This document shows, piece after piece, positions 34,683 to 43,293 of a DNA stretch of 64,000 bases. Source of the stretch: Anaeromyxobacter oryzisoli (GTDB lineage: Bacteria > Myxococcota > Myxococcia > Myxococcales > Anaeromyxobacteraceae). The stretch's first letter is position 1, and every line of letters begins with the position of its first letter. Made by a program: the position numbers and the translations under genes. The notes under the pieces were generated by a model. It saw only the letters and a program-made list of their open reading frames with translations. It was not told the DNA's origin and did no database searches. The stretch lies in NCBI RefSeq assembly GCF_022690765.1, contig NZ_JALCZA010000004.1, positions 81,759-145,758 of the forward strand. The letters run 5' to 3'.

Positions 34683-35633
34683 ATGGGCTCGACGCGCAAG
34701 GGACTCGACGGCTTCGTGGTGACGATGATGACCTTCCTGTGCGCGATCTGGGGCGCGCAGCAGGTCGCCATCAAGCTCGCGGCGCACGACGTCGTCCCGC
34801 TCATGCAGGTCGGCCTCCGGTCAGGACTGAGCGCCGCGCTCGTCCTGCTGCTGGTGGCGATCCGCCGGGAGAGGCTGTCGCTGCGCGACGGCACGCTGCG
34901 CCCCGGGCTCCTCGCGGGCGCGCTCTTCGCCACCGAGTTCCTGTTCGTCGCGGAGGGGCTTCGCCGGACCTCGGCGTCGCACATGGCGGTGCTCCTCTAC
35001 ACCTCGCCGATCTTCACGGCGGTCGGCCTCCACTGGACGGTCCCCGGCGAGCGGCTGCGCCGCCGGCAGTGGCTCGGCATCCTCCTCGCGTTCGCCGGGA
35101 TCGCGGTGGCGTTCGCGGGCGGGTGGATGCACGGCGGGATCACGGCGCAGATGCTCCTCGGCGACGCGTTCGGCGTCCTCGCCGGCGTCGCGTGGGGTGC
35201 GACGACCGTGGTGATCCGTGCCTCGGCGCTGTCCGACGCGGCCCCCGCGAAGACCCTGCTCTACCAGCTCGTGGTCGCGGCCGTCCTCCTCGTCGTCGCC
35301 GCCGCGGTGTCCGGCCAGGCGACACAGGTGTCGCTCACGCGCGTCGCGTGGGCGAGCCTGCTGTTCCAGGGCGTCGTCGTCTCGTTCGCGAGCTACCTCG
35401 CCTGGTTGTGGCTCCTCCGCCACTACGCCGCGGCGCAGGTGTCGGTGTTCTCGTTCCTGACGCCGCTCTTCGGCGTGACCTTCGGCGTGCTCGTGCTGGG
35501 AGAGCGCGTCGGCCTCGCCTTCGGCGTCGGGGCCGCGCTCGTCCTCGCCGGCATCACCGTCGTGAGCACGCCCGGGCTGCGTCGGCGGGCAACGCCGGCG
35601 GCGCCGTCCGTCGGCCCCGAGCTCGACGCGTGA
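34683..35633 (+). CDS. EamA/DMT-family transporter
   Basis: 316 aa with ten predicted transmembrane helices in two EamA repeats, starting FLCAIWGAQQVAIKLAAHDVVPLMQVGLR and FGVLAGVAWGATTVVIR. The second repeat ends with the conserved FLTPLFGVTFGVLVLGERVG. Drug/metabolite transporters of this type export amino acids, metabolites or drugs; the substrate cannot be told. The ATG at 34683 fits helix 1. The 180 bp upstream holds no gene; a TATATC block near 34614 may be part of the promoter. Confidence 0.92.
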   Translation: MGSTRKGLDGFVVTMMTFLCAIWGAQQVAIKLAAHDVVPLMQVGLRSGLSAALVLLLVAIRRERLSLRDGTLRPGLLAGALFATEFLFVAEGLRRTSASHMAVLLYTSPIFTAVGLHWTVPGERLRRRQWLGILLAFAGIAVAFAGGWMHGGITAQMLLGDAFGVLAGVAWGATTVVIRASALSDAAPAKTLLYQLVVAAVLLVVAAAVSGQATQVSLTRVAWASLLFQGVVVSFASYLAWLWLLRHYAAAQVSVFSFLTPLFGVTFGVLVLGERVGLAFGVGAALVLAGITVVSTPGLRRRATPAAPSVGPELDA

Positions 35634-35742
35634 ACGCCGTCCGCTCGGTCCGAGCTGCCGTGACCTGACCTGGCGAGCGGCCCCCCCGCCGCACCTTCGC
35701 CCGGCTCCTGCTCCGGGGCGCGGCGCCAGGCGAGCCCACGTC

Positions 35743-35809
35743 GTGAAGGTTTCCCGAACGGCCCATGCACGTTACGCGGGTTCTGGACCCGCGCGCACGC
35801 GCTTACCTT
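35743..35809 (+). promoter_or_regulatory. Shared-element promoter, site 1 (alcohol dehydrogenase)
   Basis: The 24-bp element runs 35743-35766 (GTGAAG, TCC at positions 10-12, GGCCCAT at 18-24) and a TACCTT hexamer starts at 35804, exactly 61 bp after the start of the element. The predicted transcript starts near 35817, about 100 bases before the alcohol dehydrogenase ATG. Sites 2, 3 and 4 are at 38059, 47752 and 59581 (minus). Confidence 0.78.
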
Positions 35810-35919
35810 CTACCGCGCCGAACGATCGCGCGCCCGAAGCCCATCGACGACGACGCTGCGTTCCCGGGCCGCGCGAGAACACGTCGAGAACGCCTGATCG
35901 ACACCGAAAGGACACGTTC

Positions 35920-36978
35920 ATGTACAACGCGAAGGCTTACTCCGCCACGAGCGCCACGTCGCGGCTCGCCGCCACCCGGATCTCGCGCCGCGACCCCACC
36001 GAGCATGACGTCCAGCTCGAGATCCTCTTCTGCGGCATCTGCCACTCCGACGTCCACTCGGTGCGCAACGAGTGGAGCGACGTCATGCCCACGGTCTACC
36101 CGATCGTGCCCGGCCACGAGATCGTCGGCCGCGTCACCCGGGTCGGCTCGGCGGTGACCCGGTACAAGGCCGGCGATCTCGTCGCGGTCGGTTGCCTGGT
36201 CGACTCGGACGGCACCTGCCCCCACTGCAGGGACGGCCTCGAGCAGTTCTGCCCGAACCTGACCCTCACCTTCAACTCCAAGGACGAGCACCTCGGCGGC
36301 GTCACCTACGGGGGCTACTCCGACAGCGTCGTCGTCGACGAGCGCTTCGTCCTGCGCGTCCCCTCGACCCTCGACCTCGCCGGCGCCGCACCGCTCCTCT
36401 GCGCCGGGATCACCACCTACTCGCCCATGCGCCACTGGAACGTCGGGAAGGGCAAGAAGGTGGGCGTGATCGGCCTCGGGGGGCTGGGCCACATGGGGGT
36501 GAAGTTCGCCGACGCCTTCGGCGCCCACGTCGTCGTCTTCACCACCTCGCCACGCAAGAAGGAGGACGCGCTTCGCCTCGGCGCCGACGAGGTCGTCGTC
36601 TCGCGCGACGCGGACGAGATGCGGAAGCACGCCGGCAGCTTCGACTTCATCCTCGACACGGTGTCCGCCGACCACGACCTCGACGCCTACGTCAACCTGC
36701 TGCGCCGCGACGGCAACCTCACCCTGGTCGGCGCACCCGCGAAGCCCCTGGGCGTCTCGGCCTTCGGCCTCATCATGGGGCGCCGCAGCGTCTCCGGCTC
36801 CAGCATCGGCGGCATCGCCGAGACGCAGGAGATGCTCGACTTCTGCGGGGCGCACGGCATCACGGCCGACGTCGAGGTCATCCCCATCCAGAAGGTCAAC
36901 GAGGCCTACGAGCGGCTGCTCAAGTCGGACGTGAAGTACCGCTTCTCCATCGACATGGCCTCGCTCCGCTCCGAGTAG
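35920..36978 (+). CDS. Zinc-dependent NAD(P) alcohol dehydrogenase (YahK-like)
   Basis: 352 aa medium-chain dehydrogenase. Catalytic zinc ligands are in FCGICHSDVH and PGHEIVG; the structural zinc is bound by four Cys in GCLVDSDGTCPHCRDGLEQFC; the cofactor fold is VIGLGGLGHMGVKFA. CAGITTYSPMRHW and the SAFGLIMGRRSVSGSSIGG ending match the YahK/cinnamyl-alcohol-dehydrogenase branch, which reduces a wide range of aldehydes with NADPH. AAAGGA precedes the ATG. It has its own promoter with the shared upstream element and is followed by the LysR gene. Confidence 0.94.
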   Translation: MYNAKAYSATSATSRLAATRISRRDPTEHDVQLEILFCGICHSDVHSVRNEWSDVMPTVYPIVPGHEIVGRVTRVGSAVTRYKAGDLVAVGCLVDSDGTCPHCRDGLEQFCPNLTLTFNSKDEHLGGVTYGGYSDSVVVDERFVLRVPSTLDLAGAAPLLCAGITTYSPMRHWNVGKGKKVGVIGLGGLGHMGVKFADAFGAHVVVFTTSPRKKEDALRLGADEVVVSRDADEMRKHAGSFDFILDTVSADHDLDAYVNLLRRDGNLTLVGAPAKPLGVSAFGLIMGRRSVSGSSIGGIAETQEMLDFCGAHGITADVEVIPIQKVNEAYERLLKSDVKYRFSIDMASLRSE

Positions 36979-37127
36979 ACCGAAGGACGCACGACCGGCT
37001 CGCCGGGCTCGACGGATCAGCTCCTCCGCGAGCCGGTGCGCCGGCCCCGCGAGGTCACGTTCGTCGTCCGCTCGGGCGTCGCGACGCCGTGGCGTTCGCG
37101 AGCGATCCCGTGTAGGAAATCTTGACG

Positions 37128-38042
37128 ATGGCCTTCACTCCGCTCAACGCCCTGAACTCGTTCATCGCCGTAGCGCGCCGCCGCAGCTTCGCCGCGGCCG
37201 CGCGGGATCTCGGCGTCTCCACCTCGGCGCTGAGCCAGTCCGTCCGGCAGCTCGAGGCGCGCCTCGGCGTCACGCTGCTCACGCGGACCTCGCGGACCGT
37301 GGCGCTCACGGAGGCGGGGCAGCGCCTGCTGGAGAACGCGGGCCCCGCCGTGGAGCAGGCGCTCGAGTCCCTGCGGACGGTGACCGCCCGCCCCGGCGAG
37401 GTCACGGGGCGGGTCAGGCTCTCGGTGCCGAGCGTCGCCGTCCCGCTCGTCGTCGCGCGGCTGCTGCCGAGGTTCATCGAGCGGTACCCGAAGGTGGAGG
37501 TCGAGGTCCAGGTCGAGAACCGGTTCGTGAACATCGTCGCCGAGGGGCTCGACGCCGGCATCCGCCTCACCGAGGCGATCGAGCGCGACATGGTGCAGGT
37601 GCGGCTCACGGCGCCGGGCCGCTTCGTCGTCGCGGCGGCTCCCTCCTATCTGGCGCGGCGCGGCACCCCGCAGAAGCCGCCGGACCTCCTCCAGCACGAC
37701 TGCATCTGCATCCGCACCTCCACCAGCGGAGCGCGCTACGCGTGGGAGCTCGAGCGCGGGCGGAAGACCTGGCGCGTTCCCGTCCAGGGACCGATCACGA
37801 CGAACGACGCCGAGCTGATGCGACTCGTCGCCCTGGCAGGAGCGGGCCTCGTCTACACCTTCGAGTCGCTGATCGCCGACGAGCTCGCCCGGGGCAGCCT
37901 GCGGCTCGTCCTCGAGCAGTACGCGGCGGCCGTGCCCGGGTTGTTCCTGTACTTCCCGAGCCGGTCCCAGGTGTCGCCCGCGTTCAGGGCCTTCGTGGAC
38001 CTCGCGCGCGAGCTGGCGACCGCGTCGAAGCCGCGCGCCTGA
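37128..38042 (+). CDS. LysR-family transcriptional regulator
   Basis: 304 aa. The helix-turn-helix is NSFIAVARRRSFAAAARDLGVSTSALSQSVRQLEARLGVTLLTRTSRTVALTEAGQRLL (1-65) and the effector domain follows (VTGRVRLSVPSVAVPLVVARLLPRFIERYPKVEVEVQVE). YafC-like members of this branch commonly sit beside aldo/keto reductases and alcohol dehydrogenases. Here it lies between those two genes, and four nearby genes share an upstream element of the right size and position for a LysR site, so it is the candidate regulator. ATG at 37128; a TTG two codons upstream is also possible. Its own upstream region does not clearly carry the element. Confidence 0.93.
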   Translation: MAFTPLNALNSFIAVARRRSFAAAARDLGVSTSALSQSVRQLEARLGVTLLTRTSRTVALTEAGQRLLENAGPAVEQALESLRTVTARPGEVTGRVRLSVPSVAVPLVVARLLPRFIERYPKVEVEVQVENRFVNIVAEGLDAGIRLTEAIERDMVQVRLTAPGRFVVAAAPSYLARRGTPQKPPDLLQHDCICIRTSTSGARYAWELERGRKTWRVPVQGPITTNDAELMRLVALAGAGLVYTFESLIADELARGSLRLVLEQYAAAVPGLFLYFPSRSQVSPAFRAFVDLARELATASKPRA

Positions 38043-38058
38043 CCGGCGGCGAGGCGTC

Positions 38059-39159
<1,101 letters not shown>

Positions 39160-39165
39160 CCGCAT

Positions 39166-39185
39166 CCGTCGGGCCTCTCCGACGG
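39166..39185 (+). terminator. Hairpin between convergent genes
   Basis: CCGTCGG and CCGACGG form a 7-bp stem with a 6-base loop, seven bases after the aldo/keto reductase stop and in the 93-bp gap before the convergent response-regulator gene. No T-run. Because it is palindromic it could serve both strands. Confidence 0.5.
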
Positions 39186-39252
39186 GGAGCTCCCGACCTT
39201 CGCCGTGCCGGCGGCCGTGGGCGGCGGTCGGGGCTCCGCTCCTCCAGGGCCC

Positions 39253-40620
39253 TCACGTCAGCCCGTACCTCTTCATCCGATCGATCAGCGACGTCCGCCC
39301 GATCCCGAGCCGCCGCGCGGCCTCGGTCTGGTTGCCGCCGGTCGCGGCGAGCATCCTCGCGATGAGGCTTCGCTCGAGCGCGTCGAGCTGCTCGCGGAGC
39401 GAGAGCCCTTCGGCTGCGTCGCGCACGGCGACGTCGGGTTCCTCCGCCTGGTCGAGCGCGCCCGATGGGCGCCTTGGCCGCGCGTCGAACGCGTCCGGCC
39501 CGAGCTCGCCGCCCGATCCGAGCGCCACCATGCGGGCGACGGCGTTCTCGAGCTGCCGGACGTTGCCCGGCCAGTCGGCGTCTCGCAGCTTCGCGACGAG
39601 CGCGGGCGAGAGCCGGACGGGCTCCATGCCGAAGCGCTCCGCATCACGCCGCGCGAACTCGGCGACGAGCGCCGGGATGTCCTCGCGGTGGTCGCGCAGC
39701 GGCGGGACCAGGAGCTCGACGACGGAGAGGCGGTAGTAGAGGTCCTCCCGGAACCGACCCGCGCGGGCGTCCGCCTCGAGGTCCCGGTTCGTCGACGCGA
39801 CCACGCGCACGTCCACCTTCTCGACGCGCCCCGAGCCCACCGGCTGGATCTCGCCCTCCTGCAGGACGCGCAGCAGCTTCGGCTGGAGGCTCGCCGGGAG
39901 CTCGCCGACCTCGTCGAGCACGATCGTCCCGCCGTCGGCCTCGGCGAAGAAGCCGCGGCGCGCCTGCGTGGCGCCGGTGAACGCACCGCGCGTGTGGCCG
40001 AAGAGCTCCGCCTCGGCGAGCTCGGCGGGGATCGCCGCGCAGTTGAAGCGCACGAGCGGCCCCGCCGCGCGCCGACCCTGGGCGTGGAGGAGGGAGGCGA
40101 CGAGCTCCTTCCCGGTGCCGGTCTCGCCGCGCACGAGCACGGTGACGTCCTTCGGCGCCACCCGCGCCACCGCGTCGAGGAGCCGCCGCATCGCGGCCGA
40201 CTCCGCGACGAAGCCCTTCCCGATCGCCCGCTCGGCCTCGAGCCGCCGGTTGCGGAGCCTGAGCCCGCGCGTCTCGAGCGCCCGCTCGATGACCAGCGTG
40301 ATCTCGTCCACGTCCCACGGCTTCGTGACGTACTCGTACGCGCCGGCCTTCATGGCGCGCACGGCGACGCGCTCCGAGCCCTGGGCGGTGAGGAGGATGA
40401 CCGGCATCGAGGCGTCGCGCTCGCGGATGGCCTGGAGCAGCGCGAGCCCGTCCAGGTCGGGCATGGCGAAGTCGGTCACGACGGCGTCCACGCCCTCGAG
40501 GCGATCGAGCGCCTCCTGCGCGGAACGCGCGAGCACGGGCTCGTGCCCGGCGGTCCGGACGACCTCCTTCATCGCGAACAGGACCGCGGGCTCGTCATCC
40601 ACGAGCAGCACACGTCGCAT
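39253..40620 (-). CDS. NtrC-type sigma-54-dependent response regulator
   Basis: 455 aa. Receiver (1-115): LLVDDEPAVL, phosphorylated Asp near 52 in AVVTDFAMPDLDG, Lys in YVTKPWDVDE. AAA+ domain: Walker A GETGTGKE, the sigma-54 contact loop GAFTGA, Walker B GGTIVLDEVGELP, then STNRDLEADARAGRFREDLYYRL. C-terminal Fis-type helix-turn-helix: NQTEAARRLGIGRTSLIDRMKRYGL. It activates sigma-54 promoters when phosphorylated. Its gene overlaps the kinase gene by 26 bp, and a sigma-54-like promoter drives the divergent RND operon, the likely target. Confidence 0.95.
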   Translation of the reverse strand: MRRVLLVDDEPAVLFAMKEVVRTAGHEPVLARSAQEALDRLEGVDAVVTDFAMPDLDGLALLQAIRERDASMPVILLTAQGSERVAVRAMKAGAYEYVTKPWDVDEITLVIERALETRGLRLRNRRLEAERAIGKGFVAESAAMRRLLDAVARVAPKDVTVLVRGETGTGKELVASLLHAQGRRAAGPLVRFNCAAIPAELAEAELFGHTRGAFTGATQARRGFFAEADGGTIVLDEVGELPASLQPKLLRVLQEGEIQPVGSGRVEKVDVRVVASTNRDLEADARAGRFREDLYYRLSVVELLVPPLRDHREDIPALVAEFARRDAERFGMEPVRLSPALVAKLRDADWPGNVRQLENAVARMVALGSGGELGPDAFDARPRRPSGALDQAEEPDVAVRDAAEGLSLREQLDALERSLIARMLAATGGNQTEAARRLGIGRTSLIDRMKRYGLT

Positions 40621-41929
40621 CGACCGCACCCTCCTTGCAGGTGGTGGGGAGCGTCGCCGTCGCGACGGTCCCGCGGCCGGGCGTGCTCGCGTACTCCAGC
40701 CTGCCACCGTGCTGGACGAAGACGCCGCGCGCCAGGCTGACCCCGAGGCCGGTCCCCGCGTCGCGGGTCGTGAAGAACGGCGTCCCGACGCGCTCGAGCA
40801 CGTCGGGCGCCATGCCCCGGCCGGTGTCGCGGACCTCGATCCGGGCGCCCTCCGGCGTCGCCGCGAGCCGGACCTCGACGTGCCCGCCGGGCGGCGTCGC
40901 CTCGATGGCGTTCGCCACCAGGTTCAGGAGCGCCTGCTTGAGGCGCCGCGGATCTCCCGTGATCGCCGCGTCTCCCGCGCGCCGCAGCGCCACGCGCCCG
41001 GCGTCCGCCCGGCCGTCGAGGATCGCGTTCACCTCGTCGGCCAGCGCGCCGAGCTCGACCAGCTCCGGGTGGAGCGCGTCGAGCGGCCGCGAGAACGAGA
41101 GGTAGCCCTGGAGGATGGACTGCATCCGGTCCACCTCGCCCGCGACCACCTCGAGCCGCGCGCGGATGTCCGGATCCCGCTCGCCCCGCACCGAGAGCTG
41201 CACCAGCGCCTTGATCGCGCCGAGCGGGTTCTTGAGCTCGTGCGAGAGGTGCGAGCTCATCCGCTCGAGCTCGGCCGCGCGCGCAAGCGCCTCGGCGGCG
41301 CGCTCGTCGCGGGCCCTCAGGAGCTGCCGGAGCGCCTCGCCGGCCGCCCGCATCACCACCAAAAGGTAGTCGGTGTGGATGCCCGCGGCGGCCAGGACCA
41401 CGACGACGACGGTGATGGTGAAGATCGGGTCGGGGATCTGCGGCCCGGTCCATCGGGCCGGGACGGCGCCGAGCGCGACCGTGATCGCGGCGAGCCCGGC
41501 GAGCACCACGCGCGTGCCACGCGTCCAGCCGCGCCGGATGAGGAACCCGGTCAGCTGCCCCGTGAGGCCGATGAGCAGCGGGCTGTGGACGCCGCCCGTC
41601 GCGGCCGCCGCGGCGAACAGGATGAAGAAGGCGAGGCTCTCGCCGTCGAGCCAGGGGCCGTCGCTCCGGAGCCCGGAGACCTGGACCACGACGAGCGCGC
41701 AGAGGCTCGCGGCGAGCGCCACCACGCGCCAGGCCGGGTAGCCGGCGTTCCAGAGCGCGACGCAGAGGACGGCCCAGGCCACGTACACGGCCGCGAACAG
41801 GAGCGCGCGGCTGCGCGCCCAGCGCTTGCCGATGTCCTCGCCGAGGGCGCGGCGCCAGCGTTCCGGCGAGGTGAGCACGGCGGCGTCGCTCGCAAGATCC
41901 GGGCCCTTCCGCCGCTGGGACGTTTCCAT
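40595..41929 (-). CDS. Membrane sensor histidine kinase, partner of the NtrC-type regulator
   Basis: 444 aa. Residues about 40-195 form six transmembrane segments with almost no periplasmic loops, so it may sense something in or at the membrane. Then come HisKA (HLSHELKNPLGAIKALVQ, His near 234) and HATPase_c (NLVANAIEATPPGGHVEV, RDTGRGM, TPFFTTRDAGTGLGVSLARG). The FFTT.R..GTGLGV form of the ATPase is typical of NtrB-like kinases. It overlaps the response regulator gene by 26 bp and is divergent from the RND efflux operon across 222 bp. ATG at 41929. Confidence 0.93.
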   Translation of the reverse strand: METSQRRKGPDLASDAAVLTSPERWRRALGEDIGKRWARSRALLFAAVYVAWAVLCVALWNAGYPAWRVVALAASLCALVVVQVSGLRSDGPWLDGESLAFFILFAAAAATGGVHSPLLIGLTGQLTGFLIRRGWTRGTRVVLAGLAAITVALGAVPARWTGPQIPDPIFTITVVVVVLAAAGIHTDYLLVVMRAAGEALRQLLRARDERAAEALARAAELERMSSHLSHELKNPLGAIKALVQLSVRGERDPDIRARLEVVAGEVDRMQSILQGYLSFSRPLDALHPELVELGALADEVNAILDGRADAGRVALRRAGDAAITGDPRRLKQALLNLVANAIEATPPGGHVEVRLAATPEGARIEVRDTGRGMAPDVLERVGTPFFTTRDAGTGLGVSLARGVFVQHGGRLEYASTPGRGTVATATLPTTCKEGAVDATCAARG

Positions 41930-41986
41930 TCCCACATCATTGCCTGCGGCCCGACGCGATCGCCAGGTCGTCGAGTCCGCGAACAA

Positions 41987-42012
41987 CCGTCGGGCTCGAG
42001 TGCTCGCGACGG
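41987..42012 (+). promoter_or_regulatory. Inverted repeat, possible enhancer site for the NtrC-type regulator
   Basis: CCGTCG and CGACGG separated by 14 bp, centred about 72 bp upstream of the likely transcript start of the RND operon. Position suits an activator site; sequence alone does not prove it. Confidence 0.35.
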
Positions 42013-42056
42013 CGACACCGGGCGCCAGCACCGCGCAGCCACGTGCGGGATCCCCG

Positions 42057-42072
42057 TGGCACGCGCGCTGCA
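42057..42072 (+). promoter_or_regulatory. Sigma-54 (-24/-12) promoter of the RND efflux operon
   Basis: TGGCACGCGCGCTGCA matches the consensus TGGCACG-N4-TTGC(A/T) at every defined position except one (C for the first T of TTGC), with the -24 GG and -12 GC correctly spaced. Transcript start would be near 42084, 68 bases before the ATG at 42152. A sigma-54 activator and kinase are encoded divergently next door. Confidence 0.7.
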
Positions 42073-42151
42073 GCCTTCCCCGCGAACTCGGCCGGTGCGG
42101 GAAGCGCCTGGCCGCTCGCCGCCGCGCACCCTCGCTGAAAGGTTCGAAGAA

Positions 42152-43243
42152 ATGAAGACGCCGGTCGTCATCGCCCTGATCGAGCTGTCGCTCGTAGCCA
42201 GCGGGTGCGCGCGTGGCGCCGCGTCGCCGCAGCCCGCGGCGCCCGCGCCGACGGTGAACGCCGTGCAGGTGGTCACGCCCGTCGCGAAGCTGGAGCGCGG
42301 CGGCACGTCGGCGAGCGGCCAGATCCGCGCCGTCCGGGAGGCGACGCTCAGCGCGAGGGTGAGCGGGACCATCGGCGCCGTCCACGTCCAGGTCGGTGAC
42401 CGCGTCGCGGCGGGGCAGGTGCTCATGACCCTCGAGGACACGTCCGCGGCGGCGAGCGTCGCGCTCGCCCGCGCGGCGCTCGACTCGGCGCGCTCCGACC
42501 TCCGCCTCGCCGAGCTCGAGCTCGAGCGCCAGGCCCAGCTCGTCTCGGGGAACGCCGGCACGCGGGCGCAGCTCGAGCGCGCCCAGGCGACCCGCGACGC
42601 CGCCGCGGCGCGCGTCGCCTCCGCCGAGGCGAACCTCGTCATCGCGCAGCGGACGCTCGCGGATCACCGGATCCGCGCCCCCTTCTCCGGCGTGGTCACC
42701 GCGCGCATGAAGCAGGCGGGGGAGGCGGTGAGCGGAACGCCGCCGACGGCGCTCGTCACCCTCGTGGACACCGCCAACCTCGAGGCACGGCTGGACGTGC
42801 CCGAGGGGGCGGTCGGCGCGCTGCGGAACGGGATGGCCGTCGCGGGACGCGTGAGCCCGTCGGGGCTGTCGTTCGAGGCCAAGGTGAAGGCGATCGGGGC
42901 GGCGGTGGACCCGAAGAGCCGGACCGTCGAGGTGCTGCTCGCGCTCGCGCCGTCCCGGGACGCGCGCGCCGACCTGCGCCCGGGCGCCCTGGTGACGGTC
43001 CAGCTCGCGTCGCGCGACGCGCTCGCCGGCCCGTTCGTGCCCGCGAAGGCGGTCCAGTCGGGCGCGGGCGGCGCGTTCGTCTGGGTCGTGAAGGACGGCA
43101 AGGTCGAGCGACGCGCCGTCTCCGGCGAGCCCCACGACGCCGAGCTGTTCCGGGTCCGATCCGGCCTCTCGGGCGACGAGCCCGTCGTCGTCTCCGACGC
43201 GTCCAGCCTCCGCGACGGCGCGCCCGTCCGCGCCGTGAACTGA
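42152..43243 (+). CDS. RND efflux periplasmic adaptor (membrane fusion lipoprotein)
   Basis: 363 aa. Lipoprotein signal (LSLVASGC). Then the two half-lipoyl motifs (REATLSARVSGTIGAVHVQVGDRVAAGQVLMTLED and TLADHRIRAPFSGVVTARMKQAGEAV) flank a helical hairpin (about 105-155, with ALDSARSDLRLAELELERQAQL), followed by beta-barrel and membrane-proximal domains (PKSRTVEVLLAL, FVPAKAVQ). This is the HlyD/AcrA-type adaptor linking the inner pump to the outer channel. GAAAGG precedes the ATG. First gene of the operon, behind a sigma-54-like promoter. Confidence 0.95.
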   Translation: MKTPVVIALIELSLVASGCARGAASPQPAAPAPTVNAVQVVTPVAKLERGGTSASGQIRAVREATLSARVSGTIGAVHVQVGDRVAAGQVLMTLEDTSAAASVALARAALDSARSDLRLAELELERQAQLVSGNAGTRAQLERAQATRDAAAARVASAEANLVIAQRTLADHRIRAPFSGVVTARMKQAGEAVSGTPPTALVTLVDTANLEARLDVPEGAVGALRNGMAVAGRVSPSGLSFEAKVKAIGAAVDPKSRTVEVLLALAPSRDARADLRPGALVTVQLASRDALAGPFVPAKAVQSGAGGAFVWVVKDGKVERRAVSGEPHDAELFRVRSGLSGDEPVVVSDASSLRDGAPVRAVN

Positions 43244-43293
43244 CCGCGAACCTTCGACCTTCCACACCGCGCTCTCGAAAGGAGCTCACCTCC

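Noticed and set aside
37052..37118. Possible copy of the element upstream of the LysR gene, with TAGGAA at the right distance
   Set aside because: The upstream block does not match GTGAAG/TCC/GGCCCAT beyond chance.
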